A DNA stretch of 64,000 bases from Leptotrichia hongkongensis (GTDB lineage: Bacteria; Fusobacteriota; Fusobacteriia; Fusobacteriales; Leptotrichiaceae): positions 124,001-188,000 of the forward strand of contig NZ_AP019846.1 in the NCBI RefSeq assembly GCF_007990635.1, written 5' to 3'. The translations under genes were made by a program, and so were the position numbers. The notes below the pieces were generated by a model. It had not been told where the DNA came from and made no database searches. It saw only the letters and a list, made by a program, of their open reading frames with translations. Below, in pieces: positions 9,396 through 17,381 of the stretch. Positions within the stretch are counted from its first letter, which is position 1; the number at the start of each line of letters is the position of its first letter.

Positions 9396-9905
9396 TTGGC
9401 TAGAGATAGAGATAACAGAGAAAGAGAAAGTGAATATAAAGAAAGACTTTTAAGAATAAGCAGAGTTTCTAAAACTGTTAAAGGAGGAAGAAGAATTTCA
9501 TTCTCAGTATTAGCAGCTGTTGGAGATGAAAAAGGAAAAGTAGGTATCGGTTTAGGAAAAGCTAACGGTGTACCTGATGCAATCAGAAAAGCCATCGCAA
9601 ATGCTAAGAAAAACTTAGTAAATGTTTCATTAAAAGGTGGAACATTACCGCATGAGCAAATTGGTAAATATAATGCAACATCTGTATTATTGAAACCAGC
9701 TTCAAAAGGGACAGGAGTTATCGCTGGTTCAGCAACTAGGGAATTATTAGAGTTAGCAGGTGTAAAAGACGTGCTTACAAAAATTAGAGGTTCAAAAACT
9801 AAAGATAACGTTGCAAGAGCAACTTTAGAAGGATTAAAACAATTGCGTTCTCTTGAAGATGTAGCAAGACTTAGAGGAAAATCAGTTGAAGAAATTTTAG
9901 GATAA
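9396..9905 (+). CDS. rpsE: 30S ribosomal protein S5
   Basis: S5 sits at the mRNA channel and affects decoding fidelity. The 169-residue protein has an N-terminal double-stranded RNA-binding fold (RISRVSKTVKGGRRISFSVLAAVGDEKGKVGIGLGKA) and the C-terminal KGTGVIAGSATRELLELAGVKDVLTKIRGSKTKDNVARATLEGL. The start is TTG at 9396, with AAGGAGG 6 nt upstream and no nearby in-frame ATG. A leading MARDRDNREREREYKE-like acidic/basic segment is ordinary for the family. Confidence 0.97.
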   Translation: MARDRDNRERESEYKERLLRISRVSKTVKGGRRISFSVLAAVGDEKGKVGIGLGKANGVPDAIRKAIANAKKNLVNVSLKGGTLPHEQIGKYNATSVLLKPASKGTGVIAGSATRELLELAGVKDVLTKIRGSKTKDNVARATLEGLKQLRSLEDVARLRGKSVEEILG

Positions 9906-9926
9906 TAAGGTTAGGAGGTAAAATTA

Positions 9927-10106
9927 ATGTCTAAAGTAAAAGTAACGCTTGTAAAAGGAATTAATGGAAGAAAACCTAATCATGTTGCGACTGTAAAATC
10001 ACTTGGATTAAGAAAAATCAGTCAAAGTGCAGTTCATAACAAAACTGCTGATATTGAAGGAAAAATTAAATTAGTTTCTTATTTACTTAAAGTAGAGGAG
10101 GTTTAG
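9927..10106 (+). CDS. rpmD: 50S ribosomal protein L30
   Basis: L30 is a small non-essential-type 50S protein. The reading frame from ATG 9927 to TAG 10104-10106 encodes 59 residues beginning MSKVKVTLVKGINGRKPNH, with VKSLGLRKISQSAVHNKTADIEGKI, the family core. TTAGGAGG lies 7 nt before the ATG. The rpsE-rpmD-rplO order is standard. The rplO ribosome-binding site (GAGGAGG) overlaps the end of this gene. Confidence 0.96.
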   Translation: MSKVKVTLVKGINGRKPNHVATVKSLGLRKISQSAVHNKTADIEGKIKLVSYLLKVEEV

Positions 10107-10111
10107 AATAG

Positions 10112-10726
10112 ATGAATCTTAATGAATTAAGACCTGCTGCTGGATCGAAAAGAGAAAGAAGAAGAGTAGGAAGAGGACACGGAACTGGTTGGGGAAAAAC
10201 AGCTGGTAAAGGTCACAATGGACAAAAACAAAGATCAGGTTCTTATGTATCACCTATATTTGAAGGTGGACAAATGCCTATTATTAGAAGAATCCCTAAA
10301 AGAGGATTTTCTAATTCACCATTTAAAAAAGATATAATAGCAATTACATTGGCTGATATCGTAGAAAAATTTAACGATGGAGATGTAGTTAGCTTACAAA
10401 CATTAGTTGAAAATGGAATAATTAAAAACCCTAAATTTATAACAAAATATTCTGATGAAGCTTTGAGAAATGTAAAAGGTAGAAAAGCAGTAAAAGAATA
10501 TTTAAATGCAAATATTGAATCTTATGTTAAAGAAAAAGATTTTACAAGTGTTTTAAAAATTATAGGGAATACAGAAGTTAACAAAAAATTAACTGTAAAA
10601 ACACATAAAATTTCTAAGACAGCTAAAGAATTAATTGAAAAAGCTGGAGGAAGTGTAGAATTAGTAGAAATAAAATCATATTCAGCTAAAGCAGGAAATA
10701 ATAAAAAAGAAGATGGGAATAAGTAA
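10112..10726 (+). CDS. rplO: 50S ribosomal protein L15 with internal insertion
   Basis: L15 is a late-assembly 50S protein. The N-terminus (MNLNELRPAAGSKRERRRVGRGHGTGWGKTAGKGHNGQK) and the end (LKIIGNTEVNKKLTVKTHKISKTAKELIEKAGGSVELV) are canonical. The 204 residues exceed the usual 145 or so: about 40 extra residues (roughly 109-147) interrupt the site where KNPK normally runs directly into the kilGnGe segment, and a polar tail of about 18 residues follows. Composition of the insert (charged, helical) looks natural and in frame. ATG 10112 follows GAGGAGG. Confidence 0.95.
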   Translation: MNLNELRPAAGSKRERRRVGRGHGTGWGKTAGKGHNGQKQRSGSYVSPIFEGGQMPIIRRIPKRGFSNSPFKKDIIAITLADIVEKFNDGDVVSLQTLVENGIIKNPKFITKYSDEALRNVKGRKAVKEYLNANIESYVKEKDFTSVLKIIGNTEVNKKLTVKTHKISKTAKELIEKAGGSVELVEIKSYSAKAGNNKKEDGNK

Positions 10727-10772
10727 GATTTAATATCTTGCTTTTTCTTCATATACTAAAGGAGTGATAGAA

Positions 10773-12080
10773 TTGACTCTAGCTGAAGCAGTAACAAGCA
10801 GGGTAAAAGCTATTTTTAATATACCCGAACTAGAAAAAAGAGTAACATTTACATTACTTATGATAATGGTTGCAAGAGTTGGAATTCATATAGCAGTTCC
10901 GGGAATTAATACAGAAGCTTTTAAAAATTTCCAGCAGGGAAATGCAATTGCTCAATTTTTAAACTTATTTTCGGGTGGAGCTGTTGAAAGAGCTTCAATT
11001 TTTGCTTTGGGAATTGTCCCATATATTAATGCTTCCATTGTGTTTCAATTGTTAGGAGTAATCTTTCCTAAAATAGATGAAATGCAAAAGGAAGGTGGAA
11101 AAGAACGTGATAAAATTACGCAATGGTCGAGATACGTAACGATTGTGCTGGCAGTGATTCAATCATTTGGAATTGCAGTATTAATGCAAAATCAAGGATT
11201 GGTTTTAGAACCAGGTCCTAAATTCATACTTAGTACTGTAGTTCTTATTACAGGTGGAACTTCGTTCTTAATGTGGATTTCTGAGAGAATTTCAATAAGA
11301 GGTATTGGAAACGGTACATCAATGTTAATTTTCTTAAATATTGTTGCAGGACTTCCATCTGTTATTAGTGCAATGTTTAATGGTTTACCTAGTGGAATGG
11401 GAAAAGTTCTATTAGTGTTATCAATCGTAGCATTTGTGGTATTTATTGCATTAATGGTAATTGTACAGCTTGCTGAAAGAAGAATTCCTATTCAATATGC
11501 AGGGAAAGGAAGTCTTGGATTTGGTGGAGGACAGAGTACTGTTGGAAAAAGAACATATTTACCATTAAAAATAAATATGTCTGGAGTAATGCCGATAATC
11601 TTTGCGTCAGTATTGATGGCAGCACCGCCGTTTTTAGTTTCAATGATGAAAGCTGGAAGTTTGAAAAACTTTTTGACAGCTCAGTTTGAACCAAAAGGTG
11701 TTTTATATCTATTATTATTTGCAATATTAATTACAGTATTTTCATTTTTCTATACGCTTACAATTGCTTTTGATCCTGATAAGGTTGCTGATGATTTGAA
11801 GCAAAGTGGAGGAACAATTCCTACAGTAAGGGCAGGAAGAGAAACTGCTGACTATTTAGAAAAAGTTGCAACAAGAGTAACATTTGGAAGTGCAATATTC
11901 TTATCATTATTAGGTATTATGCCAAATATTTGGTTTGGATATATTTTAAATCTTCCGGTAATGCTTGGAGGAACAAGTTTACTAATCTTAGTTGGAACAG
12001 CAGTAGAATTATTGTTACAAATAGATTCTTACCTAGCGGTTAAGCAAATGAAAGGATTTATAAACAGAAGAAATCGTTAA
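10773..12080 (+). CDS. secY: Protein translocase subunit SecY
   Basis: SecY is the ten-helix channel of the SecYEG translocon in the inner membrane. The start was placed at TTG 10773 (MTLAEAVTSRVKAIFNIPELEKR); GTG at 10764 is in frame but lies inside the AAAGGAGTG binding site. About 435 residues, normal length. Recognisable parts: plug and TM2 region (GGAVERASIFALGIVPYINASIVFQLL), the YAGKGS... loop, and the C-terminal cytosolic loop (FDPDKVADDLKQSGGTIPTVRAG). It is the last gene of the cluster: a strong terminator follows and adk, map and infA are absent. Confidence 0.98.
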   Translation: MTLAEAVTSRVKAIFNIPELEKRVTFTLLMIMVARVGIHIAVPGINTEAFKNFQQGNAIAQFLNLFSGGAVERASIFALGIVPYINASIVFQLLGVIFPKIDEMQKEGGKERDKITQWSRYVTIVLAVIQSFGIAVLMQNQGLVLEPGPKFILSTVVLITGGTSFLMWISERISIRGIGNGTSMLIFLNIVAGLPSVISAMFNGLPSGMGKVLLVLSIVAFVVFIALMVIVQLAERRIPIQYAGKGSLGFGGGQSTVGKRTYLPLKINMSGVMPIIFASVLMAAPPFLVSMMKAGSLKNFLTAQFEPKGVLYLLLFAILITVFSFFYTLTIAFDPDKVADDLKQSGGTIPTVRAGRETADYLEKVATRVTFGSAIFLSLLGIMPNIWFGYILNLPVMLGGTSLLILVGTAVELLLQIDSYLAVKQMKGFINRRNR

Positions 12081-12105
12081 GAATAGTATAAATAAAATAT
12101 TTTTG

Positions 12106-12138
12106 AAGTACACTTAATTGTGTACTTTTTTTATTTTT
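12106..12138 (+). terminator. Terminator after secY
   Basis: AAGTACAC (12106-12113) pairs perfectly with GTGTACTT (12120-12127), a 6-nt loop, then a long T-rich tract to 12138. This is a strong Rho-independent terminator that ends the ribosomal-protein cluster. Confidence 0.92.
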
Positions 12139-12345
12139 TTGGAAGGATTATTTATTGCGGTAAATATTTATTTTTGATAATCAAATTTGTAACAAAATTA
12201 TCATAGAACAGACTAACTCTCTCTCTATATATATAGTTATCTATAGTTAAATAAATAAAAGTTCTGTCTATTAGTTGAAATTATATTTTAAAATTATTAA
12301 TAATTATCAAAAAATCCCACAATAAATTTGTATATAAAAATATTC

Positions 12346-12374
12346 TTGAAATTTTAATTTATATATGGTATACT
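12346..12374 (+). promoter_or_regulatory. Strong promoter for the outer-membrane protein gene
   Basis: TTGAAA (12346-12351) and TATACT (12369-12374) are 17 bp apart, with a TGG extended -10 just before the hexamer. The 12139-12345 stretch upstream is A+T-rich with a CTCTCTCT/TATATATA run and holds no gene I can see. Confidence 0.8.
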
Positions 12375-12408
12375 AATGAAGTAAATAAAAAATAATAGGA
12401 GGATTATT

Positions 12409-13125
12409 ATGAAAAAATTAATTTTATCGATTTTTATGATTACAGCATTAGCTTCTTTTGCTGAAGGAAATACAGTTGATGTTAGAGCAGGATTTGATTT
12501 CAGTTCAAAAGCAAAAATCAAGGATGAAGATGGAAGTTTTGATTTATTAAAAAGAGGTTTTGAACTTGGTGCAGAATATAGAAGAAATCTAGGAACAGGA
12601 TTTGAAGTTGGAGGAGGTATATTTTATAAGACAAACAGCTTTAAGAAAAATGCAGTAGGTGAACCAATTCTTGATGAAGATGGCTCAGAATTAAATATAA
12701 CAAGTAAAAAATTCAATGCTCTTCCAATTTATGCAACTGCAAGATATAATTTTGCTACACCTTCAGAAGATATAGTTCCTTACGTAAAAGCTAATTTAGG
12801 ATATTCAATAAATTCAGGAAAGCTAGAATCAAAATATGCTCAGAATACTACAGAATACCCTGATTCAGCTGGAAGGATAGATGAAAGTTATAAATTTAAA
12901 AATGGGTTGTATTATGGACTTGGTACAGGATTAAAATACAAAAATTTCTTTGTTGATTTGTCTTATAATGTAATTAGAAGTAAAGTTGAAAATACATATA
13001 TGAGTTCAGTTTACCACACAAATGTTAATGGTGTTAAAGGTACAACATATGAATATGATAAATGGAATACGAAAGTTAATAACAAATTTGTTACATTAAG
13101 CTTTGGATACAGTTTCGGATTCTAA
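12409..13125 (+). CDS. Outer-membrane beta-barrel protein (OmpX/OmpA-barrel-like)
   Basis: The 238-residue protein has a clear Sec signal peptide (MKKLILSIFMITALASFAEG, cleavage near residue 19) followed by alternating hydrophobic/polar strands (GAEYRRNLGTGFEVGGGIFYK, YATARYNF, YYGLGTGLKYKNFFVDLSYNV) and ends in FVTLSFGYSFGF, a terminal aromatic as in BAM-assembled barrels. Roughly eight strands would fit. It stands alone between its own promoter and a terminator, consistent with an abundant monocistronic surface protein. ATG 12409 follows AGGAGG. Ligand and exact family are unknown. Confidence 0.8.
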   Translation: MKKLILSIFMITALASFAEGNTVDVRAGFDFSSKAKIKDEDGSFDLLKRGFELGAEYRRNLGTGFEVGGGIFYKTNSFKKNAVGEPILDEDGSELNITSKKFNALPIYATARYNFATPSEDIVPYVKANLGYSINSGKLESKYAQNTTEYPDSAGRIDESYKFKNGLYYGLGTGLKYKNFFVDLSYNVIRSKVENTYMSSVYHTNVNGVKGTTYEYDKWNTKVNNKFVTLSFGYSFGF

Positions 13126-13130
13126 TAAAT

Positions 13131-13176
13131 AAAAAGATCTCTAATTTAGAACAATTTCTATTTTAGAGATTTTTTA
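13131..13176. terminator. Bidirectional terminator
   Basis: ATCTCTAA (13137-13144) pairs with TTAGAGAT (13163-13170). A T-run follows on the plus strand (13171-13175) and the A-run at 13131-13135 gives a T-run on the minus strand, so it can end both the barrel gene and the convergent ABC-transporter operon. Confidence 0.85.
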
Positions 13177-13198
13177 TTTACTATTCTTAATTATGAAT

Positions 13199-14005
13199 TT
13201 AATTTTTTAAATATTTTTTTCTCAAAAAATATGAAATAAATTCCAATATAATTGCTACACCAAATATTAGATATACAAATACCCCAATTTCTCTTATATC
13301 AAAGTACATGGTTCCAGCCATAAACATATCATAACCAATTCCCCCAGCTCCAGCTGCAGCTCCTACTAATACAGCATTTGTAAAGTTTATCTCAAAACGG
13401 ATGAATGTCCAGGATAGAATGGAAGTTACAGTGCTTGGTAAAATTCCTTGAAAAATAATTTTCCAGAATGATGCTCCAGTTGCTTTTAGAGCTTCTATAA
13501 TACCGTTATCTATTTCTTCGATACTTTCAGAATAGGCTTTTACAAGGTAGGCGACACTATGGAAAGCCATACCAATAATAGCTGCTTCAACACCAATATT
13601 TGCAACGACTGAAAATACCATAACCCATAATATTGTTGGAATTGCACGAATAAATGTAATTCCTATTTTAACAGCTTTTGATATATACGAGCTTGATAAA
13701 TTTTTAGCTGCAAAAAACGAAAAAAACAATGCAATAAATGAGCCGATTATTGTGGTAAGTACGGCAAGGGCAATTGTTACAGCAAGGCTAAGAAATACTT
13801 GGCTATATGTGTATCTGTCAGACAATCTTGGGGAAAAGAACATTGTTTTTAAGTCTTTAAAAAAATGTACAGTTGCTTTAGCAATATTCACATTATCAAA
13901 ATCCATTGTAGTTAATGTATAAATTGTAATAATTGACAAAACAGATAAAGTTGTGTATAGATAGAATCTTGATTTTGTAAATTTTCTAATTTTTATTTTT
14001 TTCAA
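13199..14005 (-). CDS. phnE: PhnE-type ABC transporter permease
   Basis: Inner-membrane permease of the phosphonate/phosphite/organophosphate ABC family. The 268-residue protein has an N-terminal anchor, a periplasmic stretch and then a five-to-six-helix permease core; the EAA-type loop reads EIDNGIIEALKATGASFWKIIFQGILP around residues 163-190. GAAAGAGGIGYDMFMAG is also typical of PhnE. ATG at 14005-14003. It is third in a minus-strand operon after the ATPase and another permease, 29 bp downstream of the latter. The true substrate is not evident from sequence. Confidence 0.85.
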   Translation of the reverse strand: MKKIKIRKFTKSRFYLYTTLSVLSIITIYTLTTMDFDNVNIAKATVHFFKDLKTMFFSPRLSDRYTYSQVFLSLAVTIALAVLTTIIGSFIALFFSFFAAKNLSSSYISKAVKIGITFIRAIPTILWVMVFSVVANIGVEAAIIGMAFHSVAYLVKAYSESIEEIDNGIIEALKATGASFWKIIFQGILPSTVTSILSWTFIRFEINFTNAVLVGAAAGAGGIGYDMFMAGTMYFDIREIGVFVYLIFGVAIILEFISYFLRKKYLKN

Positions 14006-14034
14006 AGGATATTCACCTTCTTTCTGTTTGATAT

Positions 14035-14829
14035 TTACATCAGTTCATTTCTAAGTTTGTTTGAGAGCATTTCTATTCCAATTACAATAACGGTAACAAC
14101 TAGAATTACCAGTCCTGCGGCATCGTAACGAAAACTTTTATAATACAGGCTGAATGTAAATCCAATTCCAGTTCCTGTTAAAATACCAACTAAAGTTGAT
14201 TCACGAACTCCAGTTTCAATAAAGAAAAGAAGCCATGATACAAGTTGTGAAGATACACTTGGAATAACTCCACAAAATATTATTTGAAAGTATGAAGCTC
14301 CTACTGATTTTAGGGCTTCAATTACATCGCCCGCAACATCATCAATTGTTTCAGAAAAGGCACGTGTAAGATAGCCAAACGTAATTAGAAATAATGCGAG
14401 AAATCCTGTAAATTGGCTCTGCTTGAATGAAAATACCAGTATTAATGCCCATGCTACGATTGGAATATTTCTAAAAAAAGAAGCAATTACTTTTGTTATA
14501 ACTTTGGTAAAAATATTTATTCCAGTCGAATTTGAGCCAATTATTGCAAGAAAAAGGGCAAAAATTGATGAAATCATTGTGGAAGTTATAGCAAGCAGGA
14601 CAGTCTTTAATGCTGAATCTAAAATTTCAGGAAAATATTGCAGAGCATTTTGTGTAGGAATAAATTTTTGTAAAAGCCAAAAGATTCCAGCTGGAATTGA
14701 AGAAAATGCCATTCCATTTTGGAAGCCTGAAATAATAGATGAAATCCCATAAAGTATTACAATTGTTGATAACAGTATAATTTTTGAATAAAATCGCTGT
14801 TTAAAAATATCTTTTTTTGTTAAATTCAT
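14035..14829 (-). CDS. phnE: PhnE-type ABC transporter permease (second copy)
   Basis: A 264-residue permease homologous to its downstream neighbour, with the matching coupling loop VAGDVIEALKSVGASYFQIIFCGVIPS and the motif GILTGTGIGFTFSLYYKSFRYD near the end. At least five hydrophobic segments are visible. Two unequal PhnE paralogues next to one PhnC suggest a heterodimeric membrane channel, an arrangement also known in other phosphonate-type transporters. The start ATG (14829-14827) has AAGGAGAT upstream on the minus strand. Confidence 0.85.
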   Translation of the reverse strand: MNLTKKDIFKQRFYSKIILLSTIVILYGISSIISGFQNGMAFSSIPAGIFWLLQKFIPTQNALQYFPEILDSALKTVLLAITSTMISSIFALFLAIIGSNSTGINIFTKVITKVIASFFRNIPIVAWALILVFSFKQSQFTGFLALFLITFGYLTRAFSETIDDVAGDVIEALKSVGASYFQIIFCGVIPSVSSQLVSWLLFFIETGVRESTLVGILTGTGIGFTFSLYYKSFRYDAAGLVILVVTVIVIGIEMLSNKLRNELM

Positions 14830-14852
14830 AAAATCTCCTTATTTTATCAAAT

Positions 14853-15596
14853 TTATTCTTCATCCTTATAAATAAATTCAACCATTTTTTCTGTAAGTTT
14901 TTCTGCCTTATCATCAAAAATTTTTTCTCCTTTGTTAAGTGCAATTATTCTATCTGAATATTTTTTTGCAATGTCAACTTGATGAAGATTTACAATACAC
15001 GTAATTTTTAGTTCTGTAACAATTTTTTTTAGATAATCCATTATGTTTTCAGCAGTTTTTGGATCAAGTGAGGCGATTGGCTCATCACAAAGAAGTAATT
15101 TTGGTTTTTGCATGATTGCCCTTGCAATACCGACACGTTGCTTTTGTCCGCCTGAAAGTTCACTACATTTTTGATAAGCATATTTAGTCATATTTACTCT
15201 TTCTAGAAAGCTAAAAGCTTCTTTTTTTTCTTCCTCTGAATAAATACCCAATATTCCAGCAATTATTGATTTATAACCAAGCCGTCCATGAAGTACGTTT
15301 TCAATAACAGTTAGCCTTTCCACAAGATTATAACTTTGAAAAATCATTCCAATTTCTCGTCTTACAAGTTCTATTTGTGTTTTTTTCAAGCTCTCAATAT
15401 TTTTATCTTCAAATAAAATTGAACCTTGTGAAATATCAATCATTTTGTTGATACTTCTAAGTAATGTTGATTTTCCAGAACCTGATGGACCAATAACCGA
15501 TATAAATTCTCCTTTTTCCACATCGAATGAAATATTTTTCAAGGCATTTGTTCCGTTATTATATTTTTTTGAAACATTTTTTATACTTAATAACAT
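14853..15596 (-). CDS. phnC: PhnC-type ABC transporter ATP-binding protein
   Basis: Cytoplasmic ATPase energising the two PhnE permeases. In the 247 residues: Walker A GPSGSGKST (36-44), Q-loop at FQSYN (86-90), signature LSGGQ (147-151), Walker B LLLCDE (167-172), and a HGRLGYKS stretch characteristic of PhnC as opposed to other ABC subfamilies. First gene of the operon; ATG at 15596-15594 follows GAAAGGA. No phnD-like periplasmic binding-protein gene lies adjacent on either side, nor do C-P lyase genes. Confidence 0.88.
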   Translation of the reverse strand: MLLSIKNVSKKYNNGTNALKNISFDVEKGEFISVIGPSGSGKSTLLRSINKMIDISQGSILFEDKNIESLKKTQIELVRREIGMIFQSYNLVERLTVIENVLHGRLGYKSIIAGILGIYSEEEKKEAFSFLERVNMTKYAYQKCSELSGGQKQRVGIARAIMQKPKLLLCDEPIASLDPKTAENIMDYLKKIVTELKITCIVNLHQVDIAKKYSDRIIALNKGEKIFDDKAEKLTEKMVEFIYKDEE

Positions 15597-15640
15597 AAAA
15601 AATTCCTTTCTAAATGATTTTACTATACAAATAATATTTT

Positions 15641-15672
15641 AAAAAATAAGGCATATCAATCTTGGTATGCCT
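15641..15672 (-). terminator. Terminator after the coiled-coil protein gene
   Basis: Read on the minus strand, AGGCATA (15672-15666) pairs with TATGCCT (15655-15649) and is followed by TATTTTTT. It ends the upstream minus-strand gene before the phnC operon begins. Confidence 0.8.
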
Positions 15673-15680
15673 AAAAACTT

Positions 15681-17195
15681 TTATTTATTTCCAATATTAA
15701 TTTTGCTAGTGTTCTTATTGCTATTTTGTTTTTCTGTATTATTATTTGTGTTACTGTTATTGCTATTGACAGAGCTTGGATTACTTAAAACATTAATAGT
15801 AGAATTATTATTTTGACTATTATTTTCAGCAGTTTCATTGGCTGTCTGTTCAAATGTGATAATTGTTCCCAGTGATAGCAAGTCTCTTTGAAGTTTATCA
15901 AGTTTATTTTTTTGGACATATACATTATCAATTAATGTTTCGATATTTTTGTTATCTTCTTCATATTTAGACATAATTTGCTGATAATTATTATTTCTTA
16001 GGTTTTCAATTTTTTGAGTCAGTAGTGTTTTTTCCTCATCAGTTAATACAGTATGATTTAAATTTTTGAAATTGCTGTTTTCTAAAATAAGCTCTGAGGC
16101 AAGTTTTACAATTCTTCCTTCAAGTAAATCATTTTTTGAATATTCAATAAGAGAACTTATTTTATTGATTGCAAATAAAGTTTTGGAAGTGAAATTATCT
16201 TTGTTATAAATAATTTCATAACCATTATTAATCCCTTTTATCAATGCTTTTGAATTATTTTCCAGTAAAACTTCTCCATTTATCTGCGAGTTGTTTCCAT
16301 TTAGCCCTTTAACCGCAATTTTACCATCATTAATATTTATATCCGAAATTCTTATGTTCAAATCCTTTATTTCTTTTATAAGGGAAGTAGCTTTTAAAGC
16401 TGTATTTAATGAAGTTTCTAAATTTTTTCCTTTGTCTAGGAATATATATAGATTCATATTTTGAACATTATTGTTAGAATTATTGTTAAAATCATTCAAT
16501 GAAATCTCTTTTTCAAGCTTAGTCAAATTATCAGAAACATTTGCAAGTGCAATATCCCTTTCAAGCTCAATTTCAGAAATATTTTTTTCAATGTTTTCTT
16601 TTTCAGAATTGATAGATTTTATTAATGGCTTAATTTCGTTATTTAATTCTACAATTTTTTGAGCTTTGCTCTTCAAGTCTGTAAGCCCTACATAGTCTTT
16701 TTTCAGAACATTAATTTTTTCAATATTCTCTTTCCATTTGCTGTTAATAAGGTTGTTTGTATTATTTGACAATGTTGTAACCTTATCAGTTGTTTCCTTG
16801 ATAAAATCTGCAGTTGTCTTGTCAGATTTTTCTTGAGAAGTAAGAGAATTTATTTTTTCAGTAAAAGTGTCAATCTGAGAATTTTTTTCTTTATATATGC
16901 TTTCAAGATTTACATCATCCAATTTCAAATTAGATAATGTTAATTTTGGTACAAGGTTAAATAGTCCGCTTTGTACAATGCCAACTGTAGCTCGACCTTT
17001 TCCAAGACTTTTTCCATTGACTACAAAATTATCGAAAGTCATTTCACTGTTTCTTACAGAAAATTTTACATTTTCAAATTCCGAATTTTTTGATTTTGTC
17101 ATATATGTGACAATATTGCTGGAAAACATCACGCCAAAGAGCAGCATAACCAAAGCTATTAATATAAGACTTAATAAATATTTCAAAATTTTCAC
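15681..17195 (-). CDS. Membrane-anchored coiled-coil protein, AsmA/TIGR03545-like
   Basis: A 504-residue protein of uncertain function. Residues 1-30 form one transmembrane anchor. Residues 40-95 (FSVRNSEMTFDNFVVNGKSLGKGRATVGIVQSGLF, then LTLSNLKLDDVNLES) resemble the beta-taco repeats of AsmA-like proteins and of TIGR03545-type proteins from memory. Residues 100-230 are predicted coiled coil; a second beta-rich part lies near 270-330; the last 50 residues are an Asn/Ser/Thr low-complexity tail. Most of the chain would be periplasmic. AsmA-like proteins move lipids across the envelope, but that role is only an inference here. The start is GTG at 17195 behind AGGAGG. Confidence 0.6.
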   Translation of the reverse strand: MKILKYLLSLILIALVMLLFGVMFSSNIVTYMTKSKNSEFENVKFSVRNSEMTFDNFVVNGKSLGKGRATVGIVQSGLFNLVPKLTLSNLKLDDVNLESIYKEKNSQIDTFTEKINSLTSQEKSDKTTADFIKETTDKVTTLSNNTNNLINSKWKENIEKINVLKKDYVGLTDLKSKAQKIVELNNEIKPLIKSINSEKENIEKNISEIELERDIALANVSDNLTKLEKEISLNDFNNNSNNNVQNMNLYIFLDKGKNLETSLNTALKATSLIKEIKDLNIRISDININDGKIAVKGLNGNNSQINGEVLLENNSKALIKGINNGYEIIYNKDNFTSKTLFAINKISSLIEYSKNDLLEGRIVKLASELILENSNFKNLNHTVLTDEEKTLLTQKIENLRNNNYQQIMSKYEEDNKNIETLIDNVYVQKNKLDKLQRDLLSLGTIITFEQTANETAENNSQNNNSTINVLSNPSSVNSNNSNTNNNTEKQNSNKNTSKINIGNK

Positions 17196-17235
17196 AAAAA
17201 ACCTCCTTTTGAGATATGATAAAACTTTTTAATAT

Positions 17236-17273
17236 CAAGCTTCTGTAAGATTAAATAATTAACTTGAAGCTTG
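17236..17273. repeat. 8-bp inverted repeat in the gap before the coiled-coil gene
   Basis: CAAGCTTC (17236-17243) and GAAGCTTG (17266-17273) form a perfect inverted repeat with a 22-bp centre, in the leader of the minus-strand coiled-coil protein gene. It may be an operator or an RNA hairpin; no T-run follows on the minus strand. Confidence 0.35.
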
Positions 17274-17381
17274 GGTTTAAAGTTTACTGTAGTTTTTACA
17301 TCAAATAAGCTGTCAAAAATAGATGTTATAAATTTATATCTATTTAAAACAGCTCCTTTCCAAATTTTTAAAAGTTTTAGA

